From Comamonas sp. Y33R10-2 (GTDB lineage Bacteria; Pseudomonadota; Gammaproteobacteria; Burkholderiales; Burkholderiaceae_C): a stretch of 64,000 bases of DNA. This document shows positions 53,476 through 63,720 of this stretch, one piece after another; position 1 is the stretch's first letter, and each line of letters starts with the position of its first letter. Under the pieces are notes generated by a model. It was not told the origin of the DNA. It saw nothing but the letters and a program-made list of their open reading frames with translations, and did no database searches. The stretch is from positions 3,410,001 through 3,474,000 of the forward strand of contig NZ_CP079925.1 in the NCBI RefSeq assembly GCF_019355935.1, in the 5' to 3' direction. The translations under genes were made by a program, and so were the position numbers.

Positions 53476-55754
53476 CAGGCTTTGCGACCGGAGGACGCGC
53501 TGCCGGCTTCAGCATCACGCTCGCCAATCTTGCGTTCCGCACGGGCAATGCCTTCGCGGGACATGCGGCGCTCGTCTTCGTCGTCGTCCTTGTCGAGGAA
53601 GCTGTGGGCTTTTTTGTGTAGCTCCAGCGATTCTTCGAGGAGTTCCGGATAGGCCTCCAGAGCACAAGCCAGGCGGCGCAGCGGATAGCAATCACGCAAG
53701 GAGGTGACTTCAGCCTGATGGGCCCGCAAACGCGGCAGCACCAACTCGGGCTGGGTGCTGGACTGGAAGTCCAGCATGGACATCAGCGTCGCCAGGTAGT
53801 CGCGGCGCTCGCTGGCCTGATCTTCCTCATCCAGCTCTTCAAACCACTGGTCCAAACGCTCCAGCCAGATGCTGATTTCATCGTCGCGATCCAGTTTGTA
53901 CAGCGACATGGAGACGGTAGAGAAATAGCTAGTCGGGTCATGGCGACCATAGCCGTGGTCCTGCACAAAATGCCACAGGCGCTCGGCCTCGGCCACGATC
54001 TCGCTGTCATCGTCCTTGAGGATGGCACACCACATCAGTCCATCCTGGTGCTCGGCAAAGGGGCTGCTTTCCAGTCCTTTGCGGTGCAGGACTGCGGCAT
54101 CGTCATAGCGCTCGGCGAAGCGGTATTTGATGGCCAGGTTGTTGCACAGCATGGAGTACACATGCAGGTCCGCATCCTTGTATGCACCCTGGCCCGTGGC
54201 CCAGAATTGCTCGAAGCGGGCCAAGCCCATCTCGTAATAGCGCACTACCAGTGGCAGGCGTACTTCGTCGGAGGGAACTTTTTTCTTGCCACCCATCAGC
54301 GGGGCCAGGTCGTCTTCATCGTCCAGAACCACGCCGGCGGCATAGCACCAGTGGCCGCCATGGGACTCGGGGAAGGGGCGCGCAAGTGCCTCTTCCAGTG
54401 GCAGAGCGGCAAAACGAGCCGCCCACAGCGCGGGCAGCTTGTCGGAGTCGGCAAACTCCGGGTGTTGGCCCACGGACTGCTCCAGCAAGGGCAAAGCCAG
54501 CTCCATCTTGCGCTTCTCAGCCCATTTCATGCCTTCGATGACGGCCAGAACCGGGTGCTGTGGCTGGGCTGCGCGCACCATGTTCATATAGAACTCTGGT
54601 GGGTGGACTGCCATATCCTCTTGCGCCAGCAACTGGCGCATGTCCTCGTCGATGCCACCCATGGCCAGAATCAGAGCCCAGGTAATGGAGCGCTGAGGAT
54701 CGGTGTCAATTCGCTCGCGTGCGAGGTGGTAGGCGGTGACGGCCGAGACGGGGCGGGCATGCAGCACGCTTTCCAGGGCCAGGTCGGCAGCGTCGTCCAG
54801 ACGTCCTGCCTGTACCAGCCATTGCAGCTGCTGACTGGTGAACGGGTCACCATGGTCATCCGTCAGCCCGAAGTGGCCTTGCGGTGCCAGTTGCAGCGCC
54901 GCTTCGAGCTGCCCTGCTTGTGCGCAGGCCTGTGCCTGCAGGCGCACGATGCGTACTTTGCGGTGGGTCTTGATGGCCTGAGAGGGTGGGCTCACCTCTG
55001 TGCTGGCCAGTCTCTGCTCACAGGCCATCAGCAACGATGGCAGACTTTGTGGTGCCGCGCTCAGGACTTCGTCGGCCAGCGTCATCCAGCGGTCGAAATC
55101 GACCTCCTGATCGGCTGGAGCGTACCGCAATGTGCTGATAGCACTTTGCACCAGTTGCGTCGTCTGCGATGCGTTGCCGCTTTTCTGGGCCAGCTCGGCT
55201 TTTTGCACGAAGGCCATGGCATCCAGATAGGCATTGTCATCGGCCATGTCCGAGTTCTGACGCTGCTGTGCGCGCAGCATGTCCACGCCAATGGCGGCCA
55301 CTTCCCATGCCTTTAGCTCATGGACCATGTCGCGCCAGATAGACCAGAAACTGTCGGCATCCTCATGATCTGTGAGCTGGGAAATGGCTTGGGCCGTAGG
55401 CAGCAGCAAGGCAATGGCAGAAGCCTTGTCAAAACCCATGCGACTTTGGATATCGCTCAGCGCCAGTCTTACGGCGCTGTCTTCGGCAAACTGCACCTGG
55501 TGGCGATGGGTCTGCAGCAGATGGTTGGCGCTTTCAGGTTTGCCCAGAGCAAGCCAGAAATCGTGCAGCCGCTCCAGCTCCAGTGCGGAGGTCGGAGCAA
55601 AAGTCTGCTGCTCCATCAGCTCCACAGCCGCCGCAATGCGGTCTTCGCGGGTGATGTGGCTGGGCTGTTCATCGTGGTAATCGTTGAGCAGCTCGTGTGC
55701 CTGATCCAGAAAAATGTAGAGCGCGTCGCCTTGCAGTGCAGCAGTTTGGTTCAT
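53460..55754 (-). CDS. Large alpha-helical repeat (TPR-like) protein
   Basis: A 764-aa acidic soluble protein made of helical pairs, e.g. QLEAALQLAPQGHFG, GRLDDAADLALESVLHA, AVTAYHLARERIDTDPQ and a TPR-like AIKYRFAERYDDAAVLHRKG. No catalytic motif, signal peptide or membrane segment is visible. Tail ends KAWWKFW, after a charged DKDDDEDERRMS segment, and may be an interaction motif. First gene of a three-gene operon; probably a scaffold. Family not identified. Confidence 0.7.
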   Translation of the reverse strand: MNQTAALQGDALYIFLDQAHELLNDYHDEQPSHITREDRIAAAVELMEQQTFAPTSALELERLHDFWLALGKPESANHLLQTHRHQVQFAEDSAVRLALSDIQSRMGFDKASAIALLLPTAQAISQLTDHEDADSFWSIWRDMVHELKAWEVAAIGVDMLRAQQRQNSDMADDNAYLDAMAFVQKAELAQKSGNASQTTQLVQSAISTLRYAPADQEVDFDRWMTLADEVLSAAPQSLPSLLMACEQRLASTEVSPPSQAIKTHRKVRIVRLQAQACAQAGQLEAALQLAPQGHFGLTDDHGDPFTSQQLQWLVQAGRLDDAADLALESVLHARPVSAVTAYHLARERIDTDPQRSITWALILAMGGIDEDMRQLLAQEDMAVHPPEFYMNMVRAAQPQHPVLAVIEGMKWAEKRKMELALPLLEQSVGQHPEFADSDKLPALWAARFAALPLEEALARPFPESHGGHWCYAAGVVLDDEDDLAPLMGGKKKVPSDEVRLPLVVRYYEMGLARFEQFWATGQGAYKDADLHVYSMLCNNLAIKYRFAERYDDAAVLHRKGLESSPFAEHQDGLMWCAILKDDDSEIVAEAERLWHFVQDHGYGRHDPTSYFSTVSMSLYKLDRDDEISIWLERLDQWFEELDEEDQASERRDYLATLMSMLDFQSSTQPELVLPRLRAHQAEVTSLRDCYPLRRLACALEAYPELLEESLELHKKAHSFLDKDDDEDERRMSREGIARAERKIGERDAEAGSASSGRKAWWKFW

Positions 55755-55876
55755 GGTGTCCAGATGTCAATCCGAGGCTGAGCGCGCCTCAACAGCTCTC
55801 CATCCTAACGACTGATAGAGCGCAGGCGTTCATCTTTGGGGGCTTTCACCTCTTGTTACCAGAATGGCAAACCATG

Positions 55877-55908
55877 AAAAAAGCCTGCCTCTGCAGAGCA
55901 GGGCAGGG
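55877..55908 (-). terminator. Terminator of miaB
   Basis: On the minus strand GCCTGCC (as 55908-55902 complement) pairs with GGCAGGC and is followed by six T (AAAAAA at 55877-55882 on the plus strand), 39 nt past the miaB stop. Confidence 0.82.
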
Positions 55909-55946
55909 CAGGCAGGGTGTTAGCGCTCAGAGCGCTAGGAAGGCAC

Positions 55947-57275
55947 TCAGTCCTTGACCAGCACTTCAGCGCGCAAGGTGTAAACCTTGGCTTCGGTGAT
56001 CTTCACATCCACCATCTGGCCAATCAGGCGTTCATTACCGGGGAAGTTGACCACGCGATTGCACTCGGTGCGGCCCATCAGCTCGCTGCCGTCGCGCTTG
56101 CTCACGCCTTCCACCAGCAAGCGTTGCACGGTGCCCACGCGCTCGTTGCTGATGTCTTTGATGTTGTTGTTAATGACGGCTTGCAACTCTTGCAGGCGGC
56201 GCAGCTTCACTTCATGCGGGGTGTCGTCATGCAGATTGGCGGCGGGCGTGCCGGGGCGGGGGCTGAAGATGAAGCTGAACGAGTTATCAAAGCGCACATC
56301 GTGGATGAGCTTCATCATCTTTTGGAAGTCTTCTTCCGTCTCGCCGGGGAAGCCGACGATGAAGTCGCTGCTCATGGCCATATCCGGGCGAATGGCACGC
56401 AGTTTGCGCACAGTGCTCTTGTATTCCATAGCGGTGTAGCCGCGCTTCATGGCCATCAAGATTTTGTCCGAGCCATGTTGCACGGGCAGGTGCAGGTGGC
56501 TGACCAGCTTTGGCAGCTTGGCATAGGCCTCGATCAGACGAGGTGTGAACTCGTTAGGGTGGCTGGTGGTGTAGCGAATGCGCTCAATGCCAGGGATTTC
56601 AGAGACATATTCCAGTAGCAGCGCAAAGTCGCACATCTCGCTGGTGTCACCCATCTTGCCCAGATAGGCGTTGACGTTCTGGCCCAGCAGCGTGATTTCT
56701 TTGACGCCTTGCTCGGCCAGACCGGCTACTTCTACCAACACGTCTTCAAACGGGCGACTGACTTCTTCACCGCGGGTGTAAGGCACCACGCAGTAGCTGC
56801 AGTACTTGGAGCAGCCTTCCATGATGGAGACAAAGGCTGACGCGCCATCTACGCGGGCGGGCGGCAGGTGGTCAAACTTCTCGATCTCGGGGAAAGAAAT
56901 GTCGACTTGCGGCTTTGCCTTGGCTGCGCGGGCGTTAAGTAACTCGGGCAGGCGGTGCAGGGTCTGGGGGCCAAAAACCACGTCCACATAAGGCGCGCGC
57001 TTGATGATTTCTTCGCCTTCTTGGCTAGCCACACAGCCGCCCACGCCAATGAGCACGCCTTTTTCTTTCAGGTGCTTGTAGCGACCCAGATCGCTAAACA
57101 CCTTCTCTTGCGCCTTTTCGCGCACCGAGCAGGTGTTGAACAAAATCAGGTCGGCCTGCTCGGGGTCGTTGGTGGATTCATAGCCTTGGGCAGCGCCAAG
57201 CACGTCGGCCATCTTGTCCGAGTCGTACTCGTTCATCTGGCAGCCGAAGGTTTTGATAAAGACTTTTTTGCTCAT
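55947..57275 (-). CDS. miaB: MiaB, tRNA-2-methylthio-N6-isopentenyladenosine synthase
   Basis: Radical SAM methylthiotransferase acting on A37 of tRNAs. The N-terminal cluster cysteines are Cys12 ([11 protein letters not shown]), Cys49 ([10 protein letters not shown]) and Cys81 (GGCVASQ); the radical SAM cluster is Cys155, Cys159, Cys162 ([10 protein letters not shown]). A TRAM domain forms the C-terminus. 442 aa is normal. Confidence 0.97.
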   Translation of the reverse strand: MSKKVFIKTFGCQMNEYDSDKMADVLGAAQGYESTNDPEQADLILFNTCSVREKAQEKVFSDLGRYKHLKEKGVLIGVGGCVASQEGEEIIKRAPYVDVVFGPQTLHRLPELLNARAAKAKPQVDISFPEIEKFDHLPPARVDGASAFVSIMEGCSKYCSYCVVPYTRGEEVSRPFEDVLVEVAGLAEQGVKEITLLGQNVNAYLGKMGDTSEMCDFALLLEYVSEIPGIERIRYTTSHPNEFTPRLIEAYAKLPKLVSHLHLPVQHGSDKILMAMKRGYTAMEYKSTVRKLRAIRPDMAMSSDFIVGFPGETEEDFQKMMKLIHDVRFDNSFSFIFSPRPGTPAANLHDDTPHEVKLRRLQELQAVINNNIKDISNERVGTVQRLLVEGVSKRDGSELMGRTECNRVVNFPGNERLIGQMVDVKITEAKVYTLRAEVLVKD

Positions 57276-57455
57276 GGGGCGCTCTTATAGGGAAAAGGCT
57301 TGCAAAAGCTGTATTCGCTGCAAGCGCAAAGTCATAGCGGCTAGTGCCTGCTATTACTAGGTTTGAATAGTTAAATGGCCTGAACTGCATGTACTTCTAG
57401 GACATGCAGCTTCAAAATTAATAGCGGCTAACTCAATAGCGAAGAGGGCGTCGAA

Positions 57456-57878
57456 TCAGCTACCAAACACGCGCTGCAGCAAGGTGCGTGGCTGAATGGG
57501 CTTGTATTTTTCGATCTCGGCGGGCGTCAAAATCCACGCTGTGTGCAGGCCTTGGGTCTGAGGCTCAATCACATAGCCCACCAGCATCTTTTGGCCCGCG
57601 TAATTGTGGGCAAAGACGACGCTGCGCTCTTGGCTGAAAAGGCGAAAGCCCGGCGTGGTGCGAATGGCGCCGCCGTTGATCGCAACTTCAGGGAAGTTGG
57701 TAATCGTCAGCTCGCCAAACTGCGCGGTGGGCGGAAAGTTGCGCGCATCATTCGATGGCAGGCCTTGGGCCTGAGCCAGCAAGCTGGCGCTGCCTATGCA
57801 AGCCACAGCGATGGAGGCAAACAGACGGCGATTGAGCAAGGCGAGGCGAGTGGGGGAGACAGTCTTGCAGCGGTTCAT
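57456..57878 (-). CDS. Small exported protein of unknown function
   Basis: A 140-aa protein with a signal peptide (RRLFASIAVACIGSASLLAQAQG; cleavage near Ala-Gln-Ala) and a compact beta-rich domain with FGELTITNFPEVAINGGAIR, VGYVIEPQ and TAWILTPAEIEKYKP. I associate this pattern with periplasmic proteins of unknown function in Burkholderiales (PPEVLLNG / VWILTPEE-like), which is a recollection rather than a search. It is followed by an 8-bp hairpin (CTGCATGT/ACATGCAG) at 57391 without a T run. Confidence 0.7.
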   Translation of the reverse strand: MNRCKTVSPTRLALLNRRLFASIAVACIGSASLLAQAQGLPSNDARNFPPTAQFGELTITNFPEVAINGGAIRTTPGFRLFSQERSVVFAHNYAGQKMLVGYVIEPQTQGLHTAWILTPAEIEKYKPIQPRTLLQRVFGS

Positions 57879-57969
57879 GGTGTATATCCAGGGGCTGATC
57901 TAGGGGCGCTACAAAGTTTTGCAGCGCAATGCGGTGATTCTAGAGGCTAGCGGGCAGTTGCGCGCTTGC

Positions 57970-58836
57970 TCAAGCTTTGCCGCCGTTGGCATACAACACC
58001 GCCTTGGGCGGGCGGCACAGCCCCCAAAAGCGCAAACCTGTTAGATCGGCCATGCGCACGCCCATGACGGTAGGTGCTGAAATAGTGGCCAGCGCCGCAA
58101 TGCCGACCTTGGCGCATTTGCGCACCAGTTCATGGCTGCCGCGGCTTGATAGCACCACAAAACCGGGCTCCCCAAGTCTGCCGGTGCGGGCGAGGCGGCC
58201 AATCAACTTGTCCAGCGCGTTATGGCGGCCCACGTCTTCCAACACATCGGTGATTTCGCCACTGAGCGTAGCCCAGCCAGCGGCGTGAATGGCGCCGGCT
58301 TTGGCGTTCAAAATTTGGTGCGGGGGCAGAGCGTCAATGGCTTTGAGTACGGTGGCGGCATCGACGTTCTCTAGCCAGTCATGCGCGGGCAGGGCGTCAA
58401 ATGACAGATCAAGCGCGGCAAAACTCTCCACCCCGCAAACGCCGCAACCCGTGCGCCCCGTCATGCTGCGGCGCTTGTCTTTCAAGCGCGCAAAGCAGCG
58501 CGATGCAATGTCGAGTTGCACCTCAATGCCGTCCATACCTTCGGGCAGACCGGCCGCCGCTGCGCTGACTGGACTGACTTCAATGCTGTAGCAGTCGGCT
58601 GCGCTTTCGATGATGCCTTCGGTCAGTGCAAAGCCCAGCGCAAAGTCTTGCACATCGCCGGGCGAGCCCATCATCACCGCATGCGATATGCCGTTGAACA
58701 CCAGCGCAATTGGTACCTCGGCCGCCAATACGCGTTCTTGCGGCTCTACTTGCTGCGCGTTGAAGAACGTCACGGCATGGCTTTGCAGAGCTGCTAGAGG
58801 CTTGGTGGCGGGCAGGGGGCAGGCGGATTCGGTCAT
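57970..58836 (-). CDS. fdhD: FdhD, formate dehydrogenase sulfurtransferase
   Basis: Transfers sulfur from IscS to the molybdenum cofactor of formate dehydrogenase. The catalytic CGVCG motif is at residues 131-135, and FNGISHAVMMGSPGDVQDFA plus EDVGRHNALDKLIG and SSRGSHELVRK are typical. 288 aa from ATG 58836 (MTESACP); the open frame extends to 58929 without conserved residues. It follows modC in the same direction, linking molybdate import to enzyme maturation. Confidence 0.95.
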   Translation of the reverse strand: MTESACPLPATKPLAALQSHAVTFFNAQQVEPQERVLAAEVPIALVFNGISHAVMMGSPGDVQDFALGFALTEGIIESAADCYSIEVSPVSAAAAGLPEGMDGIEVQLDIASRCFARLKDKRRSMTGRTGCGVCGVESFAALDLSFDALPAHDWLENVDAATVLKAIDALPPHQILNAKAGAIHAAGWATLSGEITDVLEDVGRHNALDKLIGRLARTGRLGEPGFVVLSSRGSHELVRKCAKVGIAALATISAPTVMGVRMADLTGLRFWGLCRPPKAVLYANGGKA

Positions 58837-58925
58837 AGCCTGATGATAGTGATCTGTCGTTTTCAAAGAGCAAGAACGGTCAAAACGGCCCTGGGCCCAA
58901 CGAGGTGCGCAGCCGCTCAGGGCGG

Positions 58926-60011
58926 TCAATCTAAAAGTGCCATGCCCTTGATTTGCGCAAACAGTGGCATGCCCGGTTGCAGCTGCAAGGCATGAGCCGA
59001 ATATTGGGTGATGCGCGCCAGCAGCCGGGTATTGCCCGCTTGCAGCGACACCATGACTTGGCCCGGCCCGTCTTGCCGCAGGCCCAGCACCTGCGCGGCA
59101 AGGATGTTGAGGATGCTGCTGCCTAAAGGCTTGCTAAGACTCAGGCTCACATCGCGGGCCTGCACGCGCAGCTGCACTTGGCTGCCCGCCGGTTTGGGGT
59201 GAGCCATAACGAGTTGTAATAGCCCGCCATCAAAGGTCAGCGTGCTCAGGTGGTTGGCTGCATCGTGGCTTTGCACGGTGGCGTGGACTACGCTGGATGC
59301 AATATCGCCATGGGCCAGCGGCAAATCAAGGCGGGACAGGAGATCGGTCACAGCACCTTGCGCCACCACCCGGCCTGCATCCAGCAGCACCATGTGCTGA
59401 GCGAGGCGCGCTACTTCATCGAGCGAGTGACTGACGTAGATCACGGGTATCTGCAAATGGCGCTGCAACTGCTCCAGATAAGGCAGCACCTCGGCCTTGC
59501 GCTGCGCATCAAGGGCGGCGAGGGGCTCGTCCATCAGCAGCACTTCAGGGCTGGTGCCCAGTGCGCGGGCAATGGCGACACGCTGGCGCTCGCCGCCTGA
59601 GAGCGTGGATGGCATGCGGTCCATCAAATGCGCAATGCCGAGCAGTTCAACCGCTCTATCGCGGGAGACTTTGCGCCGTTCGACTGGCGTGCGCTTGAGG
59701 CCGTAGTCAATGTTCTTTTGTACGGACAGATGCGCAAACAAGCTCGCTTCCTGAAACACATAGCCCAGTGCGCGTTGATGGGTGGGGAGCCATTGTTTGC
59801 GTGCATCGTCCTGCCAAATATTGCCGTTGACAGAGACCCGGCCCTGTGCGCGCTCCAGTCCCGCCAGACTGCGTAAGCAGCTGGTCTTGCCACAGCCCGA
59901 TGGGCCAAATAAGGCGGTGACGCCGTGGCCGGGCAGTTGCAGATCGACATCGAGTGCAAAGTCTGAACGTATCAGCTTGAGCTGCGCGGAGATGAAGTGG
60001 TAGGTGCTCAT
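58926..60011 (-). CDS. modC: ModC, molybdate ABC transporter ATP-binding protein
   Basis: ATPase of the ModABC importer. Walker [10 protein letters not shown], signature [12 protein letters not shown], Walker [13 protein letters not shown], and a C-terminal TOBE (molbindin) domain from about residue 285 that includes [16 protein letters not shown]. 361 aa. It overlaps modB by 4 nt. Confidence 0.95.
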   Translation of the reverse strand: MSTYHFISAQLKLIRSDFALDVDLQLPGHGVTALFGPSGCGKTSCLRSLAGLERAQGRVSVNGNIWQDDARKQWLPTHQRALGYVFQEASLFAHLSVQKNIDYGLKRTPVERRKVSRDRAVELLGIAHLMDRMPSTLSGGERQRVAIARALGTSPEVLLMDEPLAALDAQRKAEVLPYLEQLQRHLQIPVIYVSHSLDEVARLAQHMVLLDAGRVVAQGAVTDLLSRLDLPLAHGDIASSVVHATVQSHDAANHLSTLTFDGGLLQLVMAHPKPAGSQVQLRVQARDVSLSLSKPLGSSILNILAAQVLGLRQDGPGQVMVSLQAGNTRLLARITQYSAHALQLQPGMPLFAQIKGMALLD

Positions 60012-60688
60012 GCGCGTTGCTCTGCCTTGGGTTGCAGCCAGTTCAGCGCCAGCAGCACCATGAAGGAGAACACCACCATGCCCGCAGCCAGCAGGTGGGC
60101 GTGGCCGTATTCCATGGCTTCCACATGGTCGTAAATCTGTACCGAGACCACGCGCGTCACGCCGGGGATGTTGCCGCCCAGCATGAGCACCACGCCAAAC
60201 TCGCCCACGGTGTGAGCAAAGGTCAGCACGGCAGCGGTAATAAAGCCGGGGCGTGCCAGCGGAACGGCCACGGTTAGAAAGCGATCTATCGGGCTGGCCC
60301 CCAAGCTGGCGGCGGCTTCCATGGGGCGTGTGCCCAGCGTCTCAAAAGCGCGTTGTAGCGGCTGCACGGTAAACGGTAAGGAGTAGATCAGTGAGCCCAC
60401 CACCAAGCCTGCAAAGGTAAAGGGCAGGTTGCCCAAGCCAAGGGCCTGCGTGAATTTGCCGATGGGGCCGTTGGGGCCCATGGTGATGAGCAAATAAAAG
60501 CCGATGACGGTGGGCGGTAGCACCAGCGGTAGCGCCACAACCGCCCCAATCGGCCCGCGCCAGCGTGAGCGGGTGTGGGCTAGCCACCATGCCAGCGGTG
60601 TACACATGAGCATGAGCAGCACCGTGGTCACACTGGCGAGCTTGAGCGTGAGCCAGATGGCTGCGTAGTCTTCGGCATTCAGTTGCAT
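60008..60688 (-). CDS. modB: ModB, molybdate ABC transporter permease
   Basis: Five to six membrane helices in 226 aa with the ABC permease EAA loop ([25 protein letters not shown]) and [14 protein letters not shown]. Located between modA and modC. Confidence 0.95.
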   Translation of the reverse strand: MQLNAEDYAAIWLTLKLASVTTVLLMLMCTPLAWWLAHTRSRWRGPIGAVVALPLVLPPTVIGFYLLITMGPNGPIGKFTQALGLGNLPFTFAGLVVGSLIYSLPFTVQPLQRAFETLGTRPMEAAASLGASPIDRFLTVAVPLARPGFITAAVLTFAHTVGEFGVVLMLGGNIPGVTRVVSVQIYDHVEAMEYGHAHLLAAGMVVFSFMVLLALNWLQPKAEQRA

Positions 60689-60691
60689 GGA

Positions 60692-60726
60692 ATCAAAAAA
60701 ATCCCTTACGGCCCCTTTTCAGGGGC
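60692..60726 (-). promoter_or_regulatory. Intercistronic hairpin between modA and modB
   Basis: GCCCC (60711-60715) and GGGGC (60722-60726) pair; on the transcribed strand a run of seven T (60694-60700) lies 10 nt further. It could lower modBC output relative to modA or mark an mRNA end. Confidence 0.4.
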
Positions 60727-60775
60727 AGAGGTGTATTACTGATTAAATCGACCGCCAGTCCTTATTGATCAAGGA

Positions 60776-61602
<827 letters not shown>

Positions 61603-61667
61603 AGTGTAGCCCTTTTGAAAAGACGCGCAGCAGCTAGGAAAAGGCAAGGTGGGCATGATGGCGGCTT

Positions 61668-62540
61668 ATGTCAGAAATCGATCATCCTAAAGAAGAACAA
61701 TTTGATGCTTTTGACGACGAGGGAGTGCAAAGCCGCTCTCTGTCCTCAGACTCCGTATCGCAAGCGCTGGGCTACGACATGGCAGACCGGCGCATCGCCA
61801 TCTTGCGCGGCATTGCGCAAAGCGGCTCTATCTCTCAGGCGGCCCGCGATGTGGGCGTGAGCTACAAGGCCGCATGGCAGGCCATTGATACGTTGACCAA
61901 TCTCGCTGGCGTATCGCTGGTGGAGCGTAGCGTGGGCGGTGCCGGTGGCGGTGGAGCACAAATTACCCCCGCAGGTGAAGAATTGCTGCATGCGGCCGAA
62001 GCCATGATGCGACTGCGCACCGAGCTGATGCAGCGCATGAAGTTGGGCACGCCCGGCGGCACGCAGCCGAACTTGGGTTTGATGACCAGCATGCGCAATC
62101 AGTGGCCTTGCACGGTGCTCAAGGTGGAATCGATGGGCGGTCAGATTCGCGTCTGGCTGCGCGCGGCAATGGATGCGGGCTCAGACTGGACGATTGCTGC
62201 CCGCATCACCCCCGAAAGCTATGAGCTGCTGGGTTTGGCTCCCGGTGTGCAGGTGCTTGCGTTGTGCAAGGCCACGGCCGTTAAGGTGTGGGTGGGCGCC
62301 GAGCGCCCAGTTGCATCTACGCAGAGTATCAACCTCTGGCCCGCCGTGGTGCAGCGCGCAACCTACGGTGCGCAAACTGTGTCTGAAGAAGTGATTGCCT
62401 CTGATGAAGCCATTTGCCGCCTGAGCTGGGGCGCGCAGATTGTAGGCTTTGCAGCCGCCATGAGCGGACTAGTGGCCAACGACAACGTGTGGCTGGAAGT
62501 GCCTGAATCTGCAGTGGTTGTGGCGGTTACGGCCAGCTAA
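61668..62540 (+). CDS. modE: ModE-type molybdate-responsive regulator
   Basis: A 290-aa regulator. An N-terminal LysR-like winged HTH (RIAILRGIAQSGSISQAARD, then VSYKAAWQAIDTL and GGGGAQITPAGEELL) is followed by two TOBE-like domains (SMRNQWPCTVLKVESMGGQI and WPAVVQRATYGAQTVS) that bind molybdate. The first 38 residues are an acidic extension beyond E. coli ModE (262 aa). It is divergent from modABC and expected to repress it. Confidence 0.93.
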   Translation: MSEIDHPKEEQFDAFDDEGVQSRSLSSDSVSQALGYDMADRRIAILRGIAQSGSISQAARDVGVSYKAAWQAIDTLTNLAGVSLVERSVGGAGGGGAQITPAGEELLHAAEAMMRLRTELMQRMKLGTPGGTQPNLGLMTSMRNQWPCTVLKVESMGGQIRVWLRAAMDAGSDWTIAARITPESYELLGLAPGVQVLALCKATAVKVWVGAERPVASTQSINLWPAVVQRATYGAQTVSEEVIASDEAICRLSWGAQIVGFAAAMSGLVANDNVWLEVPESAVVVAVTAS

Positions 62541-62557
62541 GTAACTACTCTTAATAA

Positions 62558-62596
62558 AAAAGCGCTGCAGTGCTTTGGCACTCCAGCGCTTTATTT
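62558..62596. terminator. Terminator after modE
   Basis: AAAGCGCTG-CAGTGC-TTTG-GCACT-CCAGCGCTTT forms a long stem flanked by A and T tracts. Confidence 0.85.
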
Positions 62597-62603
62597 ATAT
62601 GCA

Positions 62604-62635
62604 CTAGCAGCTATCTTTATTGAAGTTGCTGCTAG
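62604..62635. repeat. Perfect 8-bp inverted repeat beside the modE terminator
   Basis: CTAGCAGC (62604-62611) and GCTGCTAG (62628-62635), spacer 16, TATCTTTATTG inside. It resembles the GCTATnAAAA / ATAGCTGnTAG tracts found in several other places in the window. Confidence 0.5.
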
Positions 62636-62654
62636 CTTTGGAAAAGCGGGCCTG

Positions 62655-63656
62655 TCAGTCCACCTTCAGGCCAATTTCCTTGATCAGTGGTGCGAAGCGG
62701 ACGCGCTCCTTGGCGTGGTGATCGACAAACTCCTGGCGGCTCATATTGGGTTCAGGCGTGGAGCCAAGTCCTTGCAGCACATCGATCACATTTTTTTGCT
62801 CCAGCGCCTTGAGCACGCTGGCGCGCACGGCCTCCACCACGGGCGCAGGCGTGCCTGCGGGAGCGTAGATGCCGAATAAAGTGTCGGCATCAAAGCCCGG
62901 CAAGCCACTTTCGGCCAGCGTTGGGACTTTGGGGTAGAGAGGGGAGCGCTGCGGGCTGCCAATGGCCAGCAGCTTGAGCTTGCCGGCCTCGACTTGCTTG
63001 AGGCCGGGGCCCGGATCAAACCAGTACTGGAGCTGGCCGCTGAGCACATCAGTCAAAGCCGGGCCAGCGCCTTTGTAGGGAATGTGACTGGCATCGACCT
63101 TGGCGGCGCGTTTGAACATTTCACCAGCCAGATGCGGCGAGCTGCCGGGGCCGGGCGAGCCGTATGACAATTTGCCGGGGTTGGCCTGCAGATGCTTGAT
63201 GAAGTCCTGCACATTGCTCACCGGCAAGCTGGGGTTGGTTTCCAGAAAGACATGCACGCGCGCCACGGCGGCGACGGGGATCAAATCCTTCTCGGGGTTG
63301 AAGGACAGCTTGCTGTAAATCAACGGATTGATGCTGATGCCGCCGCCTGAGCTCAGCAGCAGCGTATAGCCATCTTTGGCTGCACGCACGGTTTCACCAA
63401 TGCCGATATTGCCGTTGGCGCCGGGCTTGTTGTCCACCACCACGGACTGCCCCAGCACCTGGCTCATGGTGGGGGAGATGGCCCGCCCCATTACGTCGGC
63501 CGCGCCACCGGGGGCGAAGTTGACGATCAGGCGGATAGGGCGGTCTGGCCACTTTTCAGAAGCCACAGCAGTGGCCGCAAATACACTGCAAAGCAGAGCT
63601 GGAATAGCGGCCAGACTCAAGCGGCGCAGGCTGTTGATGACGTGTTTTGAAGGCAT
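62655..63656 (-). CDS. Bug/TctC-family tripartite tricarboxylate transporter binding protein
   Basis: A 333-aa periplasmic binding protein. Signal peptide: LAAIPALLCSVFAATAVA. Bug-family motifs: WPDRPIRLIVNFAPGGAADV, VVDNKPGANGNIG, YTLLLSSGG and HIPYKGAGPALTDVLSGQ. ATG 63656 has AAGGAG upstream; the longer frame to 63764 adds unrelated residues. The substrate is unknown; Comamonadaceae carry many such genes without adjacent permeases. The neighbour is a TPP enzyme. Confidence 0.9.
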   Translation of the reverse strand: MPSKHVINSLRRLSLAAIPALLCSVFAATAVASEKWPDRPIRLIVNFAPGGAADVMGRAISPTMSQVLGQSVVVDNKPGANGNIGIGETVRAAKDGYTLLLSSGGGISINPLIYSKLSFNPEKDLIPVAAVARVHVFLETNPSLPVSNVQDFIKHLQANPGKLSYGSPGPGSSPHLAGEMFKRAAKVDASHIPYKGAGPALTDVLSGQLQYWFDPGPGLKQVEAGKLKLLAIGSPQRSPLYPKVPTLAESGLPGFDADTLFGIYAPAGTPAPVVEAVRASVLKALEQKNVIDVLQGLGSTPEPNMSRQEFVDHHAKERVRFAPLIKEIGLKVD

Positions 63657-63720
63657 GTCTTGTCTCCTTGGATGGGTTTTTATCAATCCGCCTCGAACGG
63701 GCGGTAATTTTTGAGCTTCT

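Noticed and set aside
53718..55316. 532-codon plus-strand frame opposite the helical repeat gene
   Set aside because: The opposite frame is longer, forms an overlapping operon with its neighbours and has a miaB terminator upstream; the plus-strand frame has no ribosome site and a composition typical of antisense frames.
51566..55754. Prophage or integrative element around the three-gene operon
   Set aside because: No integrase, tRNA site, direct-repeat ends or transposase was found nearby.
57391..57413. 8-bp hairpin CTGCATGT/ACATGCAG as terminator of the small exported protein gene
   Set aside because: No T run on the transcribed strand, so it is only mentioned with that gene.
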